Made by a program: the position numbers and the translations under genes. A DNA stretch of 46,397 nt, from positions 1-46,397 of the forward strand of contig JACPMZ010000012.1 in the NCBI GenBank assembly GCA_016185705.1. The letters are read 5' to 3'. A model generated the notes under the pieces. That model searched no databases. It was not told where the DNA came from and saw nothing but the letters and a program-made list of their open reading frames with translations. Of this stretch, positions 40,027 to 46,397 are shown in pieces. This DNA is from Candidatus Woesearchaeota archaeon (GTDB lineage: Archaea; Nanobdellota; Nanobdellia; Woesearchaeales; UBA10216). How positions within the stretch are numbered: position 1 is the first letter of the stretch; each line of letters begins with the position of its first letter.

Positions 40027-40868
40027 TTACCGCGGATTTCCTGACTGAGCTGGACAAGTTTCATCTGATTCTGAACAAGCGCGTTACTTCAAAGTATTTT
40101 GGCAGCCGCTCTTCCCTGGCTAAGGGCCGCGGAGCTGCAATCAAGGATTACCGCATCTATTCTGAGGGCGATGATTTCAGGGCTATTGACTGGAAGATTT
40201 ATGCCCGCACCGACCACCTTTACATTCGCCAGTATGAGGAGGAGCGCAACATGACTGTGCACGTTCTCATTGATGACAGCGCGAGCATGAATTACGGCAG
40301 CCCCAAGAAGTTTGAGTATGCTGCCATGCTTGGTGTCGGGATAGCTTACCTTGCCCTTAAGGACCATGAGCGCTTCAGGTTTGCGACTTTTTCAGATGAG
40401 CTTGATGTTTTCCAGAGCAGGAAGGGGCTGAAGCACATTGCAGAAATGATTGACCACATGAACATGGTTAAGGTAAGGGGAAAATCCAAGTTCATGGAAG
40501 CAATGGCCAAGTACAAAAAAATACTTGGCACCAAATCGCTGATTGTCATTATTTCTGATTTTCTTATGGCTCCTGAGGAAATCAAGGAAGGGCTGCTGCG
40601 TCTTGGCAGGCACGACCTTAAGCTGATTCAGGTGCTTGATTCAAGCGAGCGGAAGCTGGAGATAGCAGGGGATGTCAAGCTGCATGATGCGGAAACAGAC
40701 GAGGTTCTTCGCACTTACGTAAGCCCGCGGCTTATCTCGCAGTATGAGTTCAAGCTGAATGACCATATTGCCAGTCTTAACAAGACCTGCCTTGACTTCC
40801 GCGCAGAATTCTTCCCTACCACAACCGCTACGCCGCTGTTTGACGTTTTTTATCAGATGTTTTCTTAG
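40023..40868 (+). CDS. DUF58/vWA-domain protein, MoxR partner
   Basis: 281 residues. The DUF58 signature YSEGDDFRAIDWKIYARTDH, LYIRQYEEERNMTVHVLID then DSASMNYGSPKKFEYAAMLG carries the MIDAS DxSxS at about residue 85. Translation is coupled to moxR by the ATGA overlap. It is the canonical second gene of bat operons and probably loads onto the vWA membrane proteins encoded upstream. After it comes a 213-bp gap (40869-41081) with GC-rich GCTG/CAGC runs and a TTTTTTTAATATT tract, in which I see no gene. Confidence 0.93.
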   Translation: MITADFLTELDKFHLILNKRVTSKYFGSRSSLAKGRGAAIKDYRIYSEGDDFRAIDWKIYARTDHLYIRQYEEERNMTVHVLIDDSASMNYGSPKKFEYAAMLGVGIAYLALKDHERFRFATFSDELDVFQSRKGLKHIAEMIDHMNMVKVRGKSKFMEAMAKYKKILGTKSLIVIISDFLMAPEEIKEGLLRLGRHDLKLIQVLDSSERKLEIAGDVKLHDAETDEVLRTYVSPRLISQYEFKLNDHIASLNKTCLDFRAEFFPTTTATPLFDVFYQMFS

Positions 40869-41081
40869 CCCATTGGACATGCCACTGCGTGTTGTTAAGT
40901 TTTCAGGTGCTGCTGAAACGTTTAAGCAGCGCATATTTGGCGGCAGCAGCAGCGGCTGTAACGGCGCTAAGCTGCTGCATCTGCGCTGCTGACAGTGCCG
41001 CTATTGTCAAAAGCCAAAAAGCTGCCAGCCGCAGATTGAACAATACGCTGCTCCGGCGCTTTTTTTAATATTGCAAACGCA

Positions 41082-42344
41082 TCAGGTTCCTTCATCATAG
41101 CTTTCCAGGTATTTTTTTTGCTCAGATGTTAAGCTGTCGTGCTCAATGCCCATGGCTTCAAGCTGCAGCCGCGCAACTTCGTCATCTTTCTCAGGGGGCA
41201 GGACGTGGACTCCGGGCTTTAGTTTTCCTTTGTTCCTGGCGAGGTGTTCGCATGCAAATGCCTGGTTGCAGAATGACATTGCCATTATTGCGGAAGGATG
41301 GCCTTCTGCTGCTGCAAGATTTATCAGCCTTGCTTCTCCAAGCACAAATATTTTTTTTCCGTTTAAGATGAATTCGTCCATGAACGGCCGTATTTTTCTC
41401 CGGCTCCCGGCAGTTTTTTTAAGTTCGTTGATGTTTATTTCAGCGTCAAAGTGCCCTGAGTTTGCGAGGATTGCGCCGTCTTTCATCAGCTTCATGTGCT
41501 CAACATCAATCACGTTCTTGTTTCCGGTTACTGTTACAAATATGTCTCCTGTTTCTGCTGCTTTTTTTATCGGCATTACCCTGTATCCGTCCATGGCTGC
41601 CTGAAGTGCCCGGAACGCATCCACTTCTGTTACAGTCACGTTTGCGTCCATGCCCTGCGCCCTTTTTGCCAGCCCTTTGCCGCATTCCCCGTAGCCGCAG
41701 ACTACAAAATTTTTGCCTGCTATCAGCGTATTGGTGGCTCTCAAAATTCCGTCAATTGTTGACTGCCCTGTCCCCTTGTAATTGTCCATTAAGTGCTTTG
41801 TTTTTGAGTCATTGACTGCGATTACAGGATACTTTAATGCGCCGGCTTTCTGCATTGCCCTGAGTCTCAGAACTCCTGTGCTTGTTTCCTCAGCTCCGCC
41901 TATAATGTCTTTTATCAGCTCTGCGTGCTTGCTGTGTATCTCCGTAACCAAATCGCAGCCGTCGTCAATGGTTATCTGCGGCCTGAATTCAATCACTTTG
42001 GTTAGGAACTTGTAGTAGTCCTGCTTTGATTCGCCTTTGTAGGCAAAAACTTTTATTCCTGACTTTGCCAGTGCAGCAGCCACGTCATCCTGGGTGCTCA
42101 GCGGGTTGCATGACGCTATGGCAACTTCTGCGCCGCCTGCCATCAGTGTTTTTACCAATGCTGCTGTTTCCTTCGTCACATGAAGCGCAAGTCCTATCCT
42201 TATCCCGTCCAGCGGCTTTTCTTTCTCAAACCTTTCCCTTACCTTCAGCAAAGCTCCCATCTGGCTTTCTGCATATTCTATGTTCAGGAGCCCCTGCTGC
42301 GCTAATTTTAGGTCTTTTACCGAATAATTTTCTGTTTCGTCCAT
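41082..42344 (-). CDS. ahcY: S-adenosylhomocysteine hydrolase
   Basis: 420 residues, the archaeal length. ALHVTKETAALVKTLMAGGA, CNPLSTQDDVAAAL and DDGCDLVTEIHSKH form the substrate site. NAD binds at VCGYGECGKGLAKRAQG. Later HFDAEININELKKTAGSRRK and EGHPSAIMAMSFCNQAFACE are typical. It splits S-adenosylhomocysteine into adenosine and homocysteine to keep methylation running. The 3' end beyond it contains no gene; a +1 reading continues open for about 40 codons without a start. A TATA box TTTTATAAAAC lies about 27 bases upstream. Confidence 0.96.
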   Translation of the reverse strand: MDETENYSVKDLKLAQQGLLNIEYAESQMGALLKVRERFEKEKPLDGIRIGLALHVTKETAALVKTLMAGGAEVAIASCNPLSTQDDVAAALAKSGIKVFAYKGESKQDYYKFLTKVIEFRPQITIDDGCDLVTEIHSKHAELIKDIIGGAEETSTGVLRLRAMQKAGALKYPVIAVNDSKTKHLMDNYKGTGQSTIDGILRATNTLIAGKNFVVCGYGECGKGLAKRAQGMDANVTVTEVDAFRALQAAMDGYRVMPIKKAAETGDIFVTVTGNKNVIDVEHMKLMKDGAILANSGHFDAEININELKKTAGSRRKIRPFMDEFILNGKKIFVLGEARLINLAAAEGHPSAIMAMSFCNQAFACEHLARNKGKLKPGVHVLPPEKDDEVARLQLEAMGIEHDSLTSEQKKYLESYDEGT

Positions 42345-42378
42345 GGCAAAGAAAAACAGGGGCTGTTTTATAAAATTT

Positions 42379-42547
42379 GTGGAAGTGTTAAGTCCGCTTT
42401 CCAGGTATATGCTGCGCCCTGCTCCATTTTAACCGCTGAACTGCTTCCCTGCGCTGCTTTTTTCCCTCCCCTGAATATTTAAGGGAGGGAAAAAGCAGGA
42501 AGAACAGCGGGATAAACGCAGCGGTAAAGTGAACTTGTCAAAAGCAC
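42379..42547. repeat. Intergenic palindromic element, copy H
   Basis: The core arms are CTGCTTTTTTCCCTCCC (42454-42470) and GGGAGGGAAAAAGCAG (42483-42498) with loop CTGAATATTTAA. The right flank to 42536 is identical to copy G over 54 bp. The loop is the reverse complement of the G loop. The left flank is poorly conserved, with only a trace of the outer end (GTGTTAAGTCC near 42385). It ends about 15 bp before TATA TTTATAAAT (42563-42571) of the 42592 gene. Confidence 0.8.
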
Positions 42548-42591
42548 AACACCATCAAAAGCTTTATAAATATCGGTGTTTAAAATAGCTT

Positions 42592-43119
42592 ATGCCAAAG
42601 AGGAAAAGGGGGGTTGATTTTGGGAAGTTGAGTCCTGAGCTTAAGCTGCTGGGTTCTGTTATTCTTATAATCGGCGTTTTGCTTGCCTACGACTATTTGA
42701 GGAGCCCTGACGGCACTTCAGCATTGGTTGCTAATACTGCCGGCAATGTTGTTGCTGATGTGCAGAATGCTGCCGGTGAAGTCAGGGATGTTGTTAAGGA
42801 AAAGCCTGCTGAGCAGCCGCAGCCGGTTGTGCATGGCGACGTGAAAATATTGAGTCCTGCCAAGGGCTCAGCCCAGTCAGGCGATTTTGTTGTCAAGGTG
42901 CAGGTTCCGAGCGGCAGCGGAATGTGCTATTATCAGATTAAGGATTCCGGCTCCACTACCTTTGACCGCCGCACCAAGGCGTGCGGCTCTGACATTGCTG
43001 TGAAGGAGGTTTACTGCCAGACCAAAGGAGTTAATACGTGCTATGTTTATTATTCTGCATCGTCTGCAGGCGATGATGTTCTTTATGGCTTTGACGAGGC
43101 GTATTATAGCATACAATAA
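42592..43119 (+). CDS. Membrane-anchored protein with extracellular Cys-containing domain
   Basis: 175 residues. A basic N-terminus (MPKRKRGVDFGKL), a TM at about 19-35 (LLGSVILIIGVLLAYDYL), a low-complexity Ala/Val/Glu/Pro linker, then an outer domain from about residue 80 with HGDVKILSPAKGSAQSGDF and cysteines CYYQIKDSG, ACGSD, YCQTKGVNTCYVYY. Four cysteines could form two disulfides. The fold looks like a small beta-sandwich. Unknown function. A TATA box 25 bases upstream makes it leaderless. Confidence 0.72.
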   Translation: MPKRKRGVDFGKLSPELKLLGSVILIIGVLLAYDYLRSPDGTSALVANTAGNVVADVQNAAGEVRDVVKEKPAEQPQPVVHGDVKILSPAKGSAQSGDFVVKVQVPSGSGMCYYQIKDSGSTTFDRRTKACGSDIAVKEVYCQTKGVNTCYVYYSASSAGDDVLYGFDEAYYSIQ

Positions 43120-43135
43120 GCTGTGAATCTTTCAT

Positions 43136-43426
43136 TCAGCTTCGGATTCTTTTACCAGCTTTTCCTGCAGCAATGACTGCCATGAAAGAAAATATCAGCG
43201 CAATTCCGGCCAGCTCAACCGCTGTCCCCAATGGCGCGTAGTATCCGCTTCTAAGGTGCGCAATTAGCGTAACAATTTCTTTGGCTGTTATAAAGGTGAA
43301 TCCCAGCGTCAGGAGCAGCCATGCGTTGGTGGCTTTTTTGGTGTCCAGAAAGCTTTTGAATGAGAATGCTGCAGCAGTTAAGAAGCCAAGTATGCTCACA
43401 GTCGCCAACACTTCTTCTATTGCCAT
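43136..43426 (-). CDS. Small three-TM membrane protein, 96 aa
   Basis: Hydrophobic segments at about 4-21, 36-56 and 66-86 (VLATVSILGFLTAAAFS, WLLLTLGFTFITAKEIVTLI, AVELAGIALIFSFMAVIAAG). It overlaps the preceding gene by 10 bases and both resemble each other in size and layout, so they may be related. They would form one membrane unit with the exported proteins upstream in the operon. No family recognised. Confidence 0.7.
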   Translation of the reverse strand: MAIEEVLATVSILGFLTAAAFSFKSFLDTKKATNAWLLLTLGFTFITAKEIVTLIAHLRSGYYAPLGTAVELAGIALIFSFMAVIAAGKAGKRIRS

Positions 43427-43734
43427 TTTTTGCCGCTCGCAGTTGCTGGGTACAGCATCCTTGTCTTTAATGCGTATGCTGTAAACGCAAATAATAGCGC
43501 GCTTAATGCAGTAGCTCCTTGGGCTATTAAGGCGATGCCATCAAATGGGTAGGCCAGTAAAAGCAGCCGCAGCGTAATGCTTATTCCAAGCAGGCCTGCT
43601 GCGGTCATGAAAAAGTTCCAGTGAATTGCCGCAGATTTTTTAATCAGGGAGTAGTTTAAATACATCATTCCCAGCAATAAGAAAACCGATGGGATTAACG
43701 CGGGACCTTTGACTATTATTGTGTCAAGGACCAT
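43417..43734 (-). CDS. Small three-TM membrane protein, 105 aa
   Basis: Hydrophobic segments at about 10-31, 38-62 and 68-90 (LIPSVFLLLGMMYLNYSLI, WNFFMTAAGLLGISITLRLL, IALIAQGATALSALLFAFTA). Starts two bases after the stop of the large exported protein and overlaps the next gene by 10 bases. Probably membrane partner of the two exported proteins in the operon. Function unknown. Confidence 0.7.
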   Translation of the reverse strand: MVLDTIIVKGPALIPSVFLLLGMMYLNYSLIKKSAAIHWNFFMTAAGLLGISITLRLLLLAYPFDGIALIAQGATALSALLFAFTAYALKTRMLYPATASGKKWQ

Positions 43735-43736
43735 TT

Positions 43737-45545
43737 TTATCTCACTGTGTTTTTGCCTTTTATATTTTTTATTGTTTTTTTCGCTTTTTTGGGCTTAACC
43801 CTTTTAGCTTCAAAATGCTGTTCAAGCGCCCGTAAGTGCTTTCTGGCCGCTTTCCAGCTCAGTTCCTTGGGCCTTCTTGTTCTGCTTTCAGCTTGCATGA
43901 TTTTTCTGTGGTGGTAGACTTCGTAAATGGACAAGCTGATGGCAGCGGAAAATATGGCTGTCAATGCCGCTATTATGATGAAAAACAGGATTGATACTGC
44001 AAAAAATCCTTTGTCATCTTTGGAGGCTGTGGTAATTTCAAAAACATCGCTTCCTATGCCTGATGTTCCGTCAAATTTTGCTTCAACAACGAATATGTAT
44101 TGCCCCGGCTCTGCATCAAGGGGAAGTTTCAGGCTTCTTATGGTGCTTGTCTGCGTTTCAACTGCGACAGTTGTTGAGCCCTGCTTTATGTGTATGCCTT
44201 TGAGATCTTTTATGGTGTATGTTATGGTTACGTCAACTTTTCCGGCACTCTGCAGATTGAACAGCTTTATTTCTGCCAGCACTTCATCTCCCGGAAATAC
44301 TTTGGAATATCCCTCCGGAATGTTTACTTCAACGTCAAACAGCGGCGTTTCGCTTTCGTATTCCAGAACTACAATAATCCTTTTTTCTATCCCGCTTCCT
44401 CTTATGATTATGTTGCCGCCGTAAGCATCGGGCTTCAGGCCTGAGCCAATCAGAAGGATGTCAAAGCTTTTTTGCTCGCCTGGCTCAAGCTCTAATTCAA
44501 ACTGGCTTGAAGCGCCGGTTCTTAGTATGAAGTGCTGTATTTCTCTTAAGTCAGCTGTTAAAGTGAGCTTTTCGCCGCCGGTATTTTTGACAGTAATGCT
44601 CTTTTTTAATACGCTGTTCCCCCTCAGCTCTTCAACGATTAGTGTATCGCTGAGCATGAAATCAGGGCCGGATTTCCCGCCAATGATGCTGCTGATTGCG
44701 CTGCCTCCGCCTCCTCCGCCTCCTCCTCCGCCTCCCCCTCCGCCTGATGACGATGAAGGGCATGATGCTGATTCTGCCGGCTTGCTGTTCTCTGTTCCGC
44801 AGCTGTTTGAGTCTGTGCATGTTCGTGTTCCGCAGCTGCTTCCGGCGTTGCTCCATGCTGTGCAGCTCCAGCTTTCAGTGCATGATGAAGTGTTTGTTCC
44901 TACAAGGGAAAAATCTATTTCCGAGGTGTTGAATCCGTAGAAGGTAGCGGTGTTGTTGGCTACCTGAAGGTTGTATTCGGCTGTTTTGTCTTCAAAAACT
45001 CCGTCCAGCAGGAAATAGAGCGTCCAGCTGTCATAGGTGTCATTTACCTCCACTGTGACTGAGACGTTGGTGAAGTGTTCTAATGAAGATAATGTGAAGT
45101 TTTTTTCAAAGTGGCTGAGGTTTATGCGTGATATGTTTTCAAAGGATAAGGAAGGCGGCTTAAGGTCAAACATTATTGTTGCAGCGCCTGCTGACAGGTT
45201 GGCTTCCCATGTGAAGAATTCTCCGTCAAATGTTATGGTTTTCAGCTGCCCGCTTTCGTTTACTGTTATGTTTGACGGAAGCATGAAGCCAAATGTGTTT
45301 CTCCTTATTGTAATGTTTTTAAAGCTGCTTCCAAAATAGGACAGCGGCATTTCCATTGTTATGTTCGGAACGTTTCCGGCTGCAAAATCAAATTTTGGAA
45401 GATCTGTGTAAATTTTTTGGGTGTGGTTGAACTGCACGCTTGTTATTCCCACTCCGAGCCCGAATTGCTGCGCTGCTGCGTATGAAACTAAGAGCAGGAG
45501 CATGCCTGCAATCAGGCTTGCCTTATTTTTTGCGTTTTCTCTCAT
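43737..45545 (-). CDS. Large exported protein with poly-Gly linker and C-terminal TM
   Basis: 602 residues from ATG 45545, with a signal sequence (LIAGMLLLLVSYAAAQQ). An N-terminal beta-rich domain is followed by a Cys-rich segment (CTESWSCTAWSNAGSSCGTR then TCTDSNSCGTENSK) like those of DPANN surface proteins. Next comes a run of 14 glycines, then beta-sandwich domains (LTLTADLREIQHF, FDILLIGSGLKPDAYGGNII), a TM at about 530-555 (AVSILFFIIIAALTAIFSAA), and a basic KKAKKTIKNIKGKN end. It is probably anchored with its bulk outside the cell. The start overlaps the upstream gene by 23 bases; 45563 is an alternative. Confidence 0.78.
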   Translation of the reverse strand: MRENAKNKASLIAGMLLLLVSYAAAQQFGLGVGITSVQFNHTQKIYTDLPKFDFAAGNVPNITMEMPLSYFGSSFKNITIRRNTFGFMLPSNITVNESGQLKTITFDGEFFTWEANLSAGAATIMFDLKPPSLSFENISRINLSHFEKNFTLSSLEHFTNVSVTVEVNDTYDSWTLYFLLDGVFEDKTAEYNLQVANNTATFYGFNTSEIDFSLVGTNTSSCTESWSCTAWSNAGSSCGTRTCTDSNSCGTENSKPAESASCPSSSSGGGGGGGGGGGGGGSAISSIIGGKSGPDFMLSDTLIVEELRGNSVLKKSITVKNTGGEKLTLTADLREIQHFILRTGASSQFELELEPGEQKSFDILLIGSGLKPDAYGGNIIIRGSGIEKRIIVVLEYESETPLFDVEVNIPEGYSKVFPGDEVLAEIKLFNLQSAGKVDVTITYTIKDLKGIHIKQGSTTVAVETQTSTIRSLKLPLDAEPGQYIFVVEAKFDGTSGIGSDVFEITTASKDDKGFFAVSILFFIIIAALTAIFSAAISLSIYEVYHHRKIMQAESRTRRPKELSWKAARKHLRALEQHFEAKRVKPKKAKKTIKNIKGKNTVR

Positions 45546-46041
45546 TTCGTTTATACCACGCATACCCTGCCACTGTTATAAGCAGCGCCATCCACAGAAA
45601 TCCTTTTTCCCTAAGGTATGTTCCGAAGTAGAACTTGTCCGGGTTTTTTGTTATCTCAACATTGAATTTTCTGTTCAGAGTCAGCCCTACCGGCAAACTT
45701 CCGGCTTTACCGCCCCTTACGCTGTAGGATACTTCATACACATCTCCTAATTCAGCGTCTTCCGGAGGGGTGATTTTGAAGGCGATTGGAAAGTCGGTAA
45801 CACCTGCAGGCACTATGTAGGATTCTTTTTCATCAATTATCTCTGCTATTCCGGCAGCGCTGACGATTGCCTGCGCGTCGCTGTCTTCTATGTTCTGCAG
45901 CGTTATTGTGTATGTTGCTGTCTGGCCTTCAGGAATCTTCAGCGTGTTTTCTTCAAGGTAGGGTGAGCCGACTGCTATGGCGTGCGCATTTGCAGCCAGA
46001 GCCAAGATAACTATGGCTGCTACGATTAACCTCATGAGCAT
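45523..46041 (-). CDS. Exported beta-sandwich protein with C-terminal TM, 172 aa
   Basis: The signal peptide MLMRLIVAAIVILALAANAH ends at AIAVG. The mature part (GQTATYTITLQNIEDSDAQA, YIVPAGVTDFPIAFKITPPE, DAELGDVYEVSYSVRGG) is an NEW3/CARDB-like Ig fold. A C-terminal TM (FLWMALLITVAGYAWYK) and a basic tail NERKRKK follow. First gene of a four-gene operon with the large exported protein and two three-TM proteins. A TATA-like GTTTAAAAAC lies about 23 bases before the ATG. Confidence 0.76.
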   Translation of the reverse strand: MLMRLIVAAIVILALAANAHAIAVGSPYLEENTLKIPEGQTATYTITLQNIEDSDAQAIVSAAGIAEIIDEKESYIVPAGVTDFPIAFKITPPEDAELGDVYEVSYSVRGGKAGSLPVGLTLNRKFNVEITKNPDKFYFGTYLREKGFLWMALLITVAGYAWYKRNERKRKK

Positions 46042-46133
46042 TACATTCCCTGCGCTGTTTTTAAACTTTACTCAAACGCTCGGTTACTCAGGCTGATGCC
46101 ATTTTTTACAATAGGCAGCTCAGAAAGCGTTGC

Positions 46134-46397
46134 TTACTCTGCCAGTATTATCCATCTGTGGTCTGGCGATGTGGATGAGTTGTAGGTTACGTCGCTTGTC
46201 AGCCCTTTGCCTGCTGGTATGTCCACGTAGATGTACATTGTTTTGTTTGCCTGTCCTATGTCTGTTGCTGTCTGCCCTGGCGCTGCCGGCAGGCTTATTG
46301 ACAGTCCTTCATTGCTGGTGAATTCGTAGTTGTCTGAGATGTTTATCCAGGTGTTGTTGCTCAGCCCTACTCCGAAGCCGCTGCCGGTTGATGCTGA
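46134..46397 (-). CDS. Exported protein, C-terminal 87 residues only (cut by window edge)
   Basis: An open frame from the window end to a TAA at 46134-46136. It reads SASTGSGFGVGLSNNTWINI, then LSISLPAAPGQTATDIGQAN and KTMYIYVDIPAGKGLTSDV, YNSSTSPDHRWIILAE. Beta-rich, Ser/Thr/Asn-rich, with the flavour of an extracellular Ig-like domain ending without a membrane anchor. The start is outside the window. It is close to the exported-protein operon at 43136-46041 and on the same strand. Confidence 0.7.
   Translation of the reverse strand, partial: SASTGSGFGVGLSNNTWINISDNYEFTSNEGLSISLPAAPGQTATDIGQANKTMYIYVDIPAGKGLTSDVTYNSSTSPDHRWIILAE

Noticed and set aside
24240-40895. Shared words around CATTGGACATGCCA (24270 region and 40872)
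   Set aside because: The match is short and interrupted by a 6-base difference; not enough to call a repeat.
40869-41081. A C-terminal extension of AhcY or a small gene in the gap
   Set aside because: A +1 frame stays open for about 40 codons after the ahcY stop but has no start codon or promoter; GC-rich GCTG runs make this easy by chance.
44700-44745. Short repeat array of GCCTCC-type units that could look like a microsatellite or CRISPR-like run
   Set aside because: It encodes the poly-Gly linker of the exported protein at 43737-45545. No CRISPR array was seen anywhere in the window.

Overview
The window looks like a piece of a small-genome DPANN-type archaeon (Woesearchaeota, Diapherotrites, Micrarchaeota and relatives are the natural candidates; the phylum cannot be fixed by eye). 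The reasons are an archaeal uS2, RadB, the RNase P subunit Rpr2/Rnp4, ThpR, a TRAM protein, an AbrB-PhoU regulator, a MoxR/DUF58/vWA cluster, class III signal-like pilins, and many genes whose start codon lies about 25-30 bases after a TATA box (leaderless promoters).

Layout. 1-5942: a minus-strand Fe-S assembly operon, regulator-sufB-sufD-sufS-sufU-sufC, with a 403-residue LAGLIDADG intein inside SufB. 6131-10628: information-processing and small genes (41-aa protein, 4-TM protein, RadB, AbrB-PhoU regulator, uS2, ThpR, TRAM). 11066-21103: surface-glycan locus (GT2, YfhO-like membrane protein, two GT4 enzymes, a Wzx-like flippase, RfbB, and Rmd plus Gmd, which together would make GDP-D-rhamnose). 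21376-23802: exported Cys-rich proteins and two tandem pilin-like proteins. 23866-26864: Rpr2, a small charged protein, a truncated Dph2, a DMT transporter, RpiB and a membrane protein. 26857-28824: secreted transglutaminase-like protein. 28877-29023: initiator tRNA-Met interrupted by three introns. 29105-29892: nucleotidyltransferase and small partner (possible toxin-antitoxin). 30200-32785: RNase HII, small acidic protein, and a coiled-coil/winged-helix protein. 32873-40868: BatA/vWA, vWA-GATase-like, coiled-coil, membrane protein, then MoxR and DUF58. 41082-46397: S-adenosylhomocysteinase and a set of exported or membrane proteins, the last cut by the window edge.

Two signals stand out. 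First, the initiator tRNA gene carries introns at 29/30, 37/38 and 59/60; removing 23+18+31 nt leaves a complete 75-nt tRNA. Two introns show perfect bulge-helix-bulge motifs and the third has the right geometry. Second, at least eight intergenic palindromic elements share a pyrimidine arm reading CTTTTTCCCTCCC and a purine arm. Several are long imperfect hairpins of about 140 bp that end about 15 bp upstream of the TATA box of the neighbouring gene. Two copies share 54 identical bases while their loop is inverted. No transposase is visible, so this may be a non-autonomous mobile element family or a promoter-proximal insulator or terminator.
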